Positions 1 to 6,917 of a stretch of 18,741 bases of DNA are shown in pieces (position 1 is the stretch's first letter; every line of letters starts with the position of its first letter). Source of the DNA: an uncultured Desulfovibrio sp. (GTDB taxonomy: Bacteria; Desulfobacterota; Desulfovibrionia; Desulfovibrionales; Desulfovibrionaceae); NCBI GenBank assembly GCA_900553065.1, contig USBZ01000038.1, positions 1 to 18,741 of the forward strand. Reading direction: 5' to 3'. Made by a program: the position numbers and the translations under genes. The notes under the pieces were generated by a model that saw only the letters and a list, made by a program, of their open reading frames with translations, searched no databases and had not been told where the DNA came from.

Positions 1-54
1 TCTTTTGGTGTTAAAAATGCTCAGAGAACATCCTCTCAGCTAGTCAAGAGCCTT
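1..54 (+). repeat. 54-bp terminal inverted repeat, left copy
   Basis: This segment is the exact reverse complement of 18687-18740 over 54 bases; identity stops abruptly at base 55. It carries a short imperfect hairpin (AGAG at 24-27, CTCT at 33-36) and, on the - strand facing out of the window, a TTGACT hexamer resembling a -35 box. No transposase or recombinase gene lies beside it inside the window. It could be the end of a mobile element present in two inverted copies, a boundary of an invertible segment, or simply the repeat at which an assembly stopped on both sides. The match itself is certain; its meaning is not. Confidence 0.95.
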
Positions 55-155
55 TGTTTATATGCCTGGCAGAGCATAATTATGTATGGGATGCGTTTTT
101 GCCCATGATTTTTTCCGTTGAGATGCGGGCCTTGATCGACTATGCAGGAAAATAA
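15..155 (+). pseudogene. Possible 3' remnant of a gene running out of the left repeat
   Basis: One + strand frame is open from the stop codon at 12-14 to a TAA at 153-155. Its last part reads like a protein C-terminus (for example LAEHNYVWDAFLPM, then EMRALIDYAGK). No ATG precedes the meaningful part; a TTG at 54-56 sits exactly at the repeat junction. The stop is only 30 bp before the HD-GYP gene, a spacing normal inside an operon. I infer either the tail of an upstream gene replaced at its 5' side by the repeat, or a chance open frame. I do not recognise a family. Confidence 0.3.
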
Positions 156-185
156 GGTGTTTCCCGGATTCTGTAAGAGGTGAAT

Positions 186-1271
186 ATGTTGCATTCCTTA
201 CATCAGGGGCGACAGACGGGCACTCTGCTGATTATTGATGATAATGAAATCAACAGAGAAGTTCTGGAACATATATTTTCTTCGTTCTATCCTACGGAAC
301 AGGCGGAGAATGGAAAAGTCGGTCTGGAGAGACTGCGGGCAACTCCCGAGCGCTACTGTGCCGTGCTGCTGGATGTCGTTATGCCTGAAATGGACGGTAT
401 TCAGGTGCTGCACCACATGAAAGAAGCCTCGCTGACGGAGAGAATACCAGTTTTTTTGATTACCGGAGAAGCCAGTGATGCCATCATGAAAGAAGCTTAC
501 GGGCTGGGGGTGATGGATGTCATCAGCAAACCTGTGGTTCCGTATATTGTGCAGCGGCGAGTGAACTCCGTGGTAGAACTTTTCCGGGCCAGGAAGATTC
601 TCGGTAATAAGGTTGAGGAACAGCAGTCGGAACTTCTGCTTCAGGCGCAGAAGATCATCCGTTTGAATGAAGGCATGATAGAATCGCTTTCCACCGCCAT
701 TGAATTCCGAAGCGGTGAGTCGGGAGAGCATGTTCGGCGCATTCATGACATTACGCGTTTTCTTTTGCTGAATACCGATCTGGGAACTGGCCTGAGCGCG
801 GAAAATATAGAGCATATAGCGCTTGCCTCCATCATGCATGACGTAGGCAAGATAGCCATACCCGATGCCATTCTGAACAAGCCCGGCAGACTCACTCCGG
901 AAGAGTTCGAGATCATAAAAACACACACCACTCAGGGGGCGGCGCTGCTTGAGAAGATTCCTCAGCTGCGTGAACATGAATCCTATCATTATGCCTACGA
1001 CATTGCCCGCCATCATCATGAGCGCTGGGACGGCAGAGGATATCCCGACGGCCTGAAGGGCGACGAGATTTCCATCTGGGCGCAGATCGTTTCCCTGGCG
1101 GACGTGTATGACGCACTGGTAAGCAAGCGCTGCTATAAGGGGGCCTTCTGCAGAAAAGAAGCCCTGGATATGATTCGTGACAACAAGTGCGGCGTGTTCA
1201 ATCCGCTTCTGCTGGACCGCTTCTTCTCTGTGGAGGAAGAACTGGCCCGGCTGTATCCCCAGGCCCGATAA
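186..1271 (+). CDS. HD-GYP response regulator, predicted cyclic-di-GMP phosphodiesterase
   Basis: The 361-residue cytoplasmic protein has a receiver domain (about residues 10-130) with acidic residues in LIIDDNE, phospho-acceptor D63 in LLDVVMPEMDG and conserved lysine K115 in SKP. A helical linker follows, then an HD-GYP domain (about 165-355). Catalytic signatures are visible: H218-D219 in MHDVGK, the histidine cluster H276-H278 with E279, and G285-Y286-P287 in GRGYPDG. Family knowledge says such proteins hydrolyse cyclic di-GMP when the receiver is phosphorylated. The ATG at 186 is preferred over a GTG at 180 because AGAGG at 176-180 lies 5 nt upstream of it. It leads an operon with Hpt and kinase genes, which are its probable phosphate donors. 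Confidence 0.93.
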   Translation: MLHSLHQGRQTGTLLIIDDNEINREVLEHIFSSFYPTEQAENGKVGLERLRATPERYCAVLLDVVMPEMDGIQVLHHMKEASLTERIPVFLITGEASDAIMKEAYGLGVMDVISKPVVPYIVQRRVNSVVELFRARKILGNKVEEQQSELLLQAQKIIRLNEGMIESLSTAIEFRSGESGEHVRRIHDITRFLLLNTDLGTGLSAENIEHIALASIMHDVGKIAIPDAILNKPGRLTPEEFEIIKTHTTQGAALLEKIPQLREHESYHYAYDIARHHHERWDGRGYPDGLKGDEISIWAQIVSLADVYDALVSKRCYKGAFCRKEALDMIRDNKCGVFNPLLLDRFFSVEEELARLYPQAR

Positions 1272-1287
1272 AGGAGAGCACTGAACC

Positions 1288-1647
1288 ATGGACGCAACGA
1301 TCAGAGAACGGCTTATGGACGGCGGCATTGATGTGGACGGCATGCTGGAGCGCTGCATGGGGAACGAAATGCTTCTGGCCCGCCTGCTGAAGAAGTTTCC
1401 TGCGGATGCAAATTATGCAAGGCTGGCGGACGCCATTGACCATGGTGATGAGTCTGCAGCGCTTGAGGCCTCTCATACACTGAAAGGGGTGTGCGGCAAT
1501 CTTTCCATGACGGCCTTGTTTGCCCTTTTGGACAGGCAGGTGACAGCTCTGCGTATGCATGATCTGGAGGGGGCAGCGGCCATGATGCCGGAAGTGACCA
1601 GAAAATATGAGGACGCCGTTCTGGCCATACGCACAAGTTTTGAATAG
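1288..1647 (+). CDS. Hpt-domain histidine phosphotransfer protein
   Basis: This is a stand-alone, all-helical 119-residue protein. The phosphorylated histidine is H63 in the classic signature HTLKGVCGNL. Hpt proteins carry phosphate between the receiver of a hybrid kinase and the receiver of a final response regulator. The gene starts 16 nt after the HD-GYP stop with AAGGAG at 1271-1276 as its ribosome binding site, and it precedes the hybrid kinase. It therefore most likely links the kinase receiver (D774) to the HD-GYP receiver (D63). Its length fits a minimal Hpt domain with no extra output domain. Confidence 0.92.
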   Translation: MDATIRERLMDGGIDVDGMLERCMGNEMLLARLLKKFPADANYARLADAIDHGDESAALEASHTLKGVCGNLSMTALFALLDRQVTALRMHDLEGAAAMMPEVTRKYEDAVLAIRTSFE

Positions 1648-1651
1648 TGTT

Positions 1652-1680
1652 TTGACAAGCTCCTGCATCCTTTTTTGAAG
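1652..1680 (+). promoter_or_regulatory. Possible weak promoter ahead of the hybrid kinase
   Basis: A perfect TTGACA -35 hexamer occurs at 1652-1657, just after the Hpt stop. At 17-bp spacing the -10 position reads TTGAAG (1675-1680), which matches the consensus poorly. The 105-bp gap before the kinase start is longer than the other gap in this operon, so an internal promoter is possible but unproven. Confidence 0.2.
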
Positions 1681-1752
1681 AAGGGTACGTTTTTCGTCAG
1701 CTCTGCCGGGAGTCTTTTTTTCCATCACCTTTGTTTCAGGAAGGAGGCGAAA

Positions 1753-4293
1753 GTGCAGAGGCATGGGATGCGCTCCGGGGTTCTTCCGTACGGCATACTT
1801 TTCAATATTATTTTGTTTTTGCTGGTAATTACGCTCTGCGGAGTCGGCATTCATGCGTTTCGCGACATTCTTTTGCGTAATGCCAGAATGACGGGCATGA
1901 CCTTGGCAGACAACTATGCCTCCGAAGAGCGCAGCAGACTGGTAGTTTATGAAACCCTGCTTTCCTTTGCCACGGCTTCCATCGACAAGCGCTTTCAGGA
2001 AGGAAAGGGCGGGGACGTGATGCCGTGGATGGAGATTTTTTTCGACAGGCTGCAGACCGTACTGGGAGAGGATAGCGTCAGACCATACATCGCCATGAAC
2101 GGCAGACTCGTAGGGCTGAACGAGCAGCAGCAGGAAAAGCTGGACGCTATTGATCCCGGCGAACGCGCATGGTTCAAAATGGCGGTGAATGCTCCGGGAA
2201 AGAATGTATTTACAGGCTGTTATGAAGATACCGTCACCGGATCTCCTGTAATTACCGCTGCCAGAAAATGCCGGAATACCGATGTGGTACTGGCTTTTGA
2301 CATTTTTCCCCATCACTTCAGATCCCGTTTTTCATCCTATAACGGTGAGACGTATCATTCTTTTTTCCTTTGCGACGGCTCCGGCAATATTCTTTACAGT
2401 CAGGTTCCGGATTCCGAACGGCATGGAGTGTCGCCGTCTCACATGAAGTTCCTGCTTCAGAAAATACAGAACGGAGAGTTTGAGGATCATACCTCGTATT
2501 TTCTTGATGGGGGAGGAAACAGGCAGGCTCTTTACTACAGCAGAATGCCCAACGGCTGGTATGCCATCGTTACCTTCCCCCGTGCTGAGATTCTGAAAAG
2601 AGCGGAGCAGCTTTCTCTGCTGCTTGCGCTGTCGGCAGGCATATTTCTTCTTGTGCTTATCGTTCATTCCTGGCGCTCGGTACGCAGCAATGCCCTTATG
2701 GCGCGCAGCCGGGAAACCATTCAGGTTCTGGGAAATTCCTATTATGCTTTGTACCGGGTGAACTTTCTTCGGGAAACCTACGAGTGCATCAAACCTTCCG
2801 CCTATGTGCAGGGAAGAATTCCCCCGACTGGGCCATATGCTGATCTGCTTCAGGCGGCTATCGACGTAATAGAGCCGGAGGCCCGTGAGGAGTATATACG
2901 CAGTTTTTCCTGTGAAAATATACGAACGCTGGTGTCGCAGAAGGTGCGGGACTTCGGTGGGGAATTTCGGAGACTCTTTGGTGATGATTATCGCTGGGTC
3001 AGCATACGGGTTCTGTTTGATGACGTTTTGGCTCCGGAAGAGGTCGTGCTCTGTTTTCGTGAGATCGAGCATGAAAAGCTGCTTCAGCTTGCCGAACGCA
3101 GTCTGCTTCGGGATTCTCTGGAAAGAGCCAGGAGAAGCGAGCAGGCCAAACAGAGCTTTTTCAGCAACATGTCTCATGATATGCGTACGCCGGTCAATGC
3201 CATCATCGGATTTGCCGATCTTGCCAGACATGCTCTGGATGATCCTGAAAGAGTCGGAATCTACATCGACAAGATCAGTTATTCCAGCCGTCAGCTGAAG
3301 AATCTGATAGACGACATTCTTAATATGTCACGCATGGAGCAGGGCAAGCTTTCTTTGAATAATCAGGAAATGGATCTGAAGAAATGTCTTCAGGAGTGTC
3401 TTGATACCTATCAGTTGCAGGCGGAAATGGAACAGAAGACTCTGCAGGTCAGTCTGGATATACAGGACTGCTGGGTCATGGGCGATTCTGTGCGCATCCT
3501 TCAGCTTTTGAACAATCTGCTTTCCAATGCCTTCAAGTTTACTTCCAAAAATGATGTGATTTCCGTGTCCGTCACGCAGGCTGAGGATTCCGGTTCTCAG
3601 GATTCCGTAAAATACAGAATCGTAGTTTCCGATACGGGCATGGGAATGTCGAAGGATTTTCTTCCGCATCTTTTTGAACCCTATATGCGAGAGGTGCGGT
3701 TCGGCTCGAAAGCCGTGGCCGGTACCGGGCTCGGCATGTCCATTTCCAGAAATCTTGTGGAGCAGATGAACGGTGAGATACGTGTGGAAAGTTCGCTCGG
3801 ACAGGGCAGCATATTCACGGTTGTTTTGCCGTTTGTTCCGGTCAGGACGGCGCCGAAAGACGCGGTACACGAAGAGTCGTCGAGCGATTCCGGGTTTTCC
3901 ATGCTGCAGGGGATGAGAATTCTTCTTGCTGAAGACAACATGGTAAACATGGAACTTGCCGCAGAAATGCTTTTCATGTACGGCATGGCGGTTGATCAGG
4001 CTTGGAACGGACGTGAGGCCGTGGAGCTGTTCGCAAAGTCCGAACCTTTTTTCTACAATGCCGTGCTCATGGATATGCAGATGCCGGAAATGGACGGCTG
4101 TGAAGCGACAAGAGCGATCCGTGCCATGGACAGACCCGATGCAGCTTCTGTCCCCATCATTGCCGTGACGGCCAACGCCTTTGCTGAAGATGTGGCATCT
4201 ACAACTGCCGCAGGTATGACGGCGCATGTCTCAAAGCCTATAGACTTCAAGCAACTTTTTTATATTCTTGCAGAATATATGAAAAAAGCCTGA
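1753..4293 (+). CDS. Membrane-bound hybrid sensor histidine kinase with C-terminal receiver
   Basis: The 846-residue protein reads: transmembrane helix 1 (about 12-34), a large presumably periplasmic sensor region resembling Cache-type domains (about 35-285), transmembrane helix 2 (about 287-307), a PAS-like segment (about 320-435), then HisKA with H475 in SHDMRTP. The HATPase follows with N587 (NNLLSN), D627 (SDTGMGM) and G box GTGLGMS from 657. The C-terminal receiver (about 725-846) has acceptor D774 in LMDMQMPEMDG and K828 in SKP. The GTG at 1753 is chosen because AAGGAGG (1741-1747) lies 5 nt upstream; a TTG at 1675 in the same frame has no binding site and would put a hydrophobic leader before helix 1. 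It ends the operon and presumably feeds Hpt and HD-GYP. The sensed ligand is unknown; the Cache label is inferred from topology. Confidence 0.92.
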   Translation: MQRHGMRSGVLPYGILFNIILFLLVITLCGVGIHAFRDILLRNARMTGMTLADNYASEERSRLVVYETLLSFATASIDKRFQEGKGGDVMPWMEIFFDRLQTVLGEDSVRPYIAMNGRLVGLNEQQQEKLDAIDPGERAWFKMAVNAPGKNVFTGCYEDTVTGSPVITAARKCRNTDVVLAFDIFPHHFRSRFSSYNGETYHSFFLCDGSGNILYSQVPDSERHGVSPSHMKFLLQKIQNGEFEDHTSYFLDGGGNRQALYYSRMPNGWYAIVTFPRAEILKRAEQLSLLLALSAGIFLLVLIVHSWRSVRSNALMARSRETIQVLGNSYYALYRVNFLRETYECIKPSAYVQGRIPPTGPYADLLQAAIDVIEPEAREEYIRSFSCENIRTLVSQKVRDFGGEFRRLFGDDYRWVSIRVLFDDVLAPEEVVLCFREIEHEKLLQLAERSLLRDSLERARRSEQAKQSFFSNMSHDMRTPVNAIIGFADLARHALDDPERVGIYIDKISYSSRQLKNLIDDILNMSRMEQGKLSLNNQEMDLKKCLQECLDTYQLQAEMEQKTLQVSLDIQDCWVMGDSVRILQLLNNLLSNAFKFTSKNDVISVSVTQAEDSGSQDSVKYRIVVSDTGMGMSKDFLPHLFEPYMREVRFGSKAVAGTGLGMSISRNLVEQMNGEIRVESSLGQGSIFTVVLPFVPVRTAPKDAVHEESSSDSGFSMLQGMRILLAEDNMVNMELAAEMLFMYGMAVDQAWNGREAVELFAKSEPFFYNAVLMDMQMPEMDGCEATRAIRAMDRPDAASVPIIAVTANAFAEDVASTTAAGMTAHVSKPIDFKQLFYILAEYMKKA

Positions 4294-4661
4294 TGTTGGA
4301 TGGGAAGAAGCTGTTCGGAAGGTCCTGCCTCGCCGGATCGGGGAGGGGATGTCTCAAAGCTGAAGGTAGTTTCGACGGTTTGGAAGAATCGTTTAAATGG
4401 CATTTCTCCAGGGAAGTTTTTCCCCGGAACTATCGTGATTTCCGACTCCGTGAGTACGTTGTCTTGTGGTGCATTGCATCTGCGGTAAAGCCTGATTTTG
4501 CACGTGTGCAGGCAGAGAGGCTGCCTCTGTGTCACGGGGGGGCTTTCCAGGTCTGCAGCTCGCCGATTTGAGAGCGCCTCAATGGCCTGTGAATCTCATT
4601 CTTGGGCTTGTATCAGAAGACAGTAGGGGGAGACGTGGAGATAAGGCCGCCTATATCCCGT
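4294..4661. other. Gene-poor gap between convergent genes
   Basis: No convincing gene is seen on either strand; the short open frames here lack ribosome binding sites and recognisable sequence. A near-perfect 8-bp hairpin (4408-4415 with 4420-4427, one mismatch) might help end the signalling transcript, but it has no T tract. The segment separates the + strand kinase from the - strand DUF1653 gene, so terminators for both would be expected here. I cannot identify a clear one. Confidence 0.5.
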
Positions 4662-4955
4662 TCACACCCGTGACAGAAGCTCAAATCGGTACTCCTGACG
4701 GATGTCGGGATACTTCTCCTTGTCCACTTTTGACATGAACATATCGAGAGGCCTTGCGAATACTTTGAGGGTGTCTTCAGAATTCAGGTCGTAGAGAGCC
4801 TCATAGATGACGAGCGTTTCCCTGGTTTCAGAGTGAACGGCATATCCCAGAACCTTGTAGGTGTACATGGGGGAATCGGCAGGGTAGCGTTCATGCTTGA
4901 AGTGGCGAACGATGTCACCGGGCTTGAAGGGAGGGCGATTATCCGCTTCTGACAT
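4662..4955 (-). CDS. DUF1653 family protein
   Basis: A 97-residue soluble protein. The segment from KPGDIVRHFKHERY through YKVLGYAVHSETRETLVIYE to ARPLDMFMSKV follows the DUF1653 pattern (a short SH3-like fold beginning with a histidine-phenylalanine-lysine core, an HSET motif and an RPxxMF motif). The biochemical role of this family is unknown. The start at 4955 is chosen because CAGGAG lies 6 nt upstream on the - strand; a further in-frame ATG at 5024 lacks a binding site. It is the last of three - strand genes, after the unrecognised protein at 5163-5558, and a compound hairpin lies just upstream. Confidence 0.85.
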   Translation of the reverse strand: MSEADNRPPFKPGDIVRHFKHERYPADSPMYTYKVLGYAVHSETRETLVIYEALYDLNSEDTLKVFARPLDMFMSKVDKEKYPDIRQEYRFELLSRV

Positions 4956-5030
4956 GGGAGGCTCCTGATGGCGTATGGCAGGCTTTGCAGGGAACGGAAT
5001 AACAAAGGGCGGAGCTGCTGACAATATGGC

Positions 5031-5079
5031 TTGCAGGCAGCATTTTAATAAAATGTTTTGATAAAAGACCTGCCTGCAG
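5031..5079. other. Compound hairpin upstream of the DUF1653 gene
   Basis: TGCAGGCAG at 5032-5040 is the exact reverse complement of 5070-5078 (9 bp, extendable by one G-T pair). The intervening 29 bp begin with a second small palindrome, CATTTTAATAAAATG (5041-5055), so the element could fold as a stem bearing an internal hairpin. It lies in the 5' leader of the DUF1653 gene and downstream of the unknown gene on the same strand. It may be a terminator or leader structure. No long T tract follows on either strand. Confidence 0.5.
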
Positions 5080-5162
5080 AAATAGAAGAGTTGTTCCTTA
5101 TTGCTTGAAATTACTATGTTGTTATGGATTGACGATTTTTTTGATAACTGGAACTCTCTTTC

Positions 5163-5558
5163 TTAGGTGTAAGTACTCGCTGTCTGATTTCGGATGAAGT
5201 AGAAATGGTCGTCAGTAGAGGCGTAACAGGTATAGCCATGGTTTTCGGCCATAAGGGCAAATCGTGTGTAAAGACTGCGGCGTCGTTCCTCTCTTCCTGT
5301 GCTGAAGTGGAACTGGGGCGGTTTATATGTGTACAGCCAGTCGAGAAAGGTACGCACGGCCCAGCGGTATACTATGCAGGCCAGCATGGGGTATACGGGA
5401 TGAGCTTCCGTTTCATGCAGGGAATAACCGAACATGTCCAGAGGCGGAAACTGGTCCGCAAGGATGACTTCGTATTGACAGTCTACAATGAGGGAGTAAC
5501 AGGCCCAGTGACCTTTGAACTCAAAATGTTGCTCTTTTTCAAAAAGATACTTGAACAT
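5163..5558 (-). CDS. Hypothetical protein of unknown family
   Basis: A 131-residue protein rich in aromatic residues, with no signal peptide or clear membrane helix. A hydrophobic stretch (MLACIVYRWAV) is followed by a basic, conserved-looking patch (FHFSTGREERRRSLYTRF). I do not recognise the family. The first ATG, at 5558, has only a weak AAAGG about 3 nt upstream. The same frame stays open a further 24 codons and still reads like protein (YVFFETGFRSD), but contains no ATG, GTG or TTG, so the true start is uncertain and the gene may have lost its 5' end. It lies between the WYL and DUF1653 genes on the same strand. Confidence 0.65.
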   Translation of the reverse strand: MFKYLFEKEQHFEFKGHWACYSLIVDCQYEVILADQFPPLDMFGYSLHETEAHPVYPMLACIVYRWAVRTFLDWLYTYKPPQFHFSTGREERRRSLYTRFALMAENHGYTCYASTDDHFYFIRNQTASTYT

Positions 5559-5652
5559 ACGCCTTTGCTGTGCTTTTGAGTCTGATCGGAATCCGGTTTC
5601 AAAGAAAACATAGCGCTGACAAGTCTCAGATCAAAGGACGGATGGATGCGAC

Positions 5653-5693
5653 GTCTACAGATGGGTGGACGCTGCTGACATCCATCTGTAGAC
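5653..5693. other. Strong hairpin between WYL regulator and hypothetical gene
   Basis: GTCTACAGATGG at 5653-5664 is the perfect reverse complement of 5682-5693. Three more pairs (one G-T) extend the stem to about 15 bp, leaving an 11-nt loop at 5668-5678. It lies about 80 bp after the WYL stop codon and about 95 bp before the next gene start. No T tract follows on either strand, so it is not a textbook intrinsic terminator. It may be a transcript-end or processing structure, or the scar of a small palindromic repeat. Confidence 0.6.
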
Positions 5694-5770
5694 ATAAAAG
5701 CCCATGACAGGTGCGTGATAGGCATTTCGGATATGTGAACCTTACTCTGGAACCGGACGGGAAATTCAGC

Positions 5771-6742
5771 CTACTCTTCACAGCGCTCCACGTGTAAAAC
5801 CTCGAACTCGCCTTCCCATTGTTTTGCCCAGCGAAGGACTTCCTGCGGGTCGGTTACCCGAACGGAAAAGATGATTTCACTGGCAGCCTGTCGTATCTGC
5901 TGACTGGGATGCCATTTTTTTTCCAGAACATAGTGCATGGCCGCGCCGGTGAAGCGCAGGCTCACTTCGTACAGGTCATCGCCGAAAACTCCGGCAAAGG
6001 AGTTCTGCTGGCGAGCCTCAAAGCCGTCGTCGGCCATGGATTCCTGTGAGAATCGTATGGCTGTGGACCGCACCTCGGCTATGCGGTTCAGACGGAATAT
6101 TTTCCATGCGGGCGGCGTTTCATCTGCGGTGCGTGCGTAGAGATACAGGGTGCGCTGACGCAAGTAGAGACGCCGAGGATCTATTTCGCGCCAGCGTTCC
6201 GTCCAGTCGCAGGCTCGGGTGTAACGTATGCGTATGCGGCGACTTTCGCGTACGGCGTCCTGAATGGAGGAAAGAATTTCCGGCTGTACTCCGAAGCCCT
6301 GAGACGTGACGCGCTCATCAAAGCACTGCTGGAGCTGTTCGCGGAACGGCGAATCCAGTCCGCCCGCCAGCTTGCGGCCGGTCTCCACGGCAAGAGCTGC
6401 CAGCGTTCCGTCGCCCGAGGCGCTCAAATGTTCCAGCGCGAACATGAGAAGGAGACGGTCGCTGAAGGTCAGGCCCGTGATGGGCGAAAGCCGGTCCTCA
6501 AGAATACGGAAGCCTCTCCGGCGGTGGAAGTCGAAACTGAAGCCCACTTCGGCAAGGGCAGCCTTGTCCTTGTAATACTGGCTTCGGCTGATGCCGAACT
6601 TTGCTCGCAGGGCCTCCTGCGTCTGATGCGGATCACGCCGTACTTCCTGCGCAATGTGCAGAAGGCGCGTGATGCGTGGGAGGTCGGAGGCGTTGTACGC
6701 AGACGTGACGGGGGAAGCGGCAGGGCGTTTTTTTCCAGACAT
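5771..6742 (-). CDS. WYL-domain transcriptional regulator with N-terminal winged helix
   Basis: A 323-residue protein. The N-terminal winged helix-turn-helix (about 20-85) includes QEALRAKFGISRSQYYKDKAAL. The WYL domain (about 165-235) shows the expected pattern: a basic RIRIRYTRA strand, DPRRLYLRQRTLYLYAR, then FRLNRIAEV. A C-terminal WCX-like tail follows. WYL proteins are ligand-responsive regulators, several of which repress phage-defence or DNA-repair operons (for example BrxR and CapW). The ATG at 6742 is chosen because CAGGAG lies about 6 nt upstream; an in-frame ATG at 6811 has none. The gene is divergent from the helicase-nuclease operon and shares its 175-bp intergenic region, so I infer it controls that operon and itself. 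Confidence 0.9.
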   Translation of the reverse strand: MSGKKRPAASPVTSAYNASDLPRITRLLHIAQEVRRDPHQTQEALRAKFGISRSQYYKDKAALAEVGFSFDFHRRRGFRILEDRLSPITGLTFSDRLLLMFALEHLSASGDGTLAALAVETGRKLAGGLDSPFREQLQQCFDERVTSQGFGVQPEILSSIQDAVRESRRIRIRYTRACDWTERWREIDPRRLYLRQRTLYLYARTADETPPAWKIFRLNRIAEVRSTAIRFSQESMADDGFEARQQNSFAGVFGDDLYEVSLRFTGAAMHYVLEKKWHPSQQIRQAASEIIFSVRVTDPQEVLRWAKQWEGEFEVLHVERCEE

Positions 6743-6790
6743 GACATACTCCTGCCCGGATTTTGCCTGTTTTGCTGCTGAAATCAAGAG

Positions 6791-6838
6791 AAAGCCGGTT
6801 CCGTTGTCCATACCTCGGTAGACGATACGGCTTTTTTT
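6791..6838 (+). promoter_or_regulatory. Attenuator-like hairpin with T tract in the divergent intergenic region
   Basis: AAAGCCG at 6791-6797 pairs perfectly with CGGCTTT at 6828-6834, and T residues continue to 6838. The loop holds a smaller palindrome, TACCTCGGTA (6811-6820). On the + strand this resembles an intrinsic terminator, yet no + strand gene lies upstream within the window for it to terminate. If transcription starts upstream of 6791 it could act as an attenuator for the nuclease operon; otherwise the symmetric parts may be operator sequence. The long loop (30 nt) weakens the terminator reading. Confidence 0.35.
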
Positions 6839-6856
6839 CTATGGCGTATGGGGAGT

Positions 6857-6869
6857 CAATAGGCTATTG
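6857..6869. promoter_or_regulatory. Perfect palindrome, candidate operator of the WYL regulator
   Basis: CAATAG-G-CTATTG is a perfect 6-1-6 inverted repeat placed 48 bp before the start codon of the AddB-like gene and 115 bp before that of the WYL gene. On the - strand its edge overlaps a TTGACT hexamer, though no good -10 follows at 17 bp. Dimeric WYL regulators bind inverted repeats in such shared intergenic regions, so this is the most likely operator. That assignment is inference. Confidence 0.45.
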
Positions 6870-6917
6870 TGAAGCGTTATTTTGCCAGAACCCATCGCAT
6901 GAGCCTTTGGAGTATAT

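Noticed and set aside
198..1358. Long open frame on the - strand opposite the HD-GYP gene
   Set aside because: It is the shadow of the HD-GYP and Hpt genes, whose motifs are unmistakable on the + strand; its translation resembles no family.
4563..4689. Ten-bp inverted pair (CCGATTTGAG at 4563-4572 and its complement at 4680-4689)
   Set aside because: The arms are over 100 bp apart, one lies inside the DUF1653 coding region, and a 10-bp match over this distance is weak evidence.
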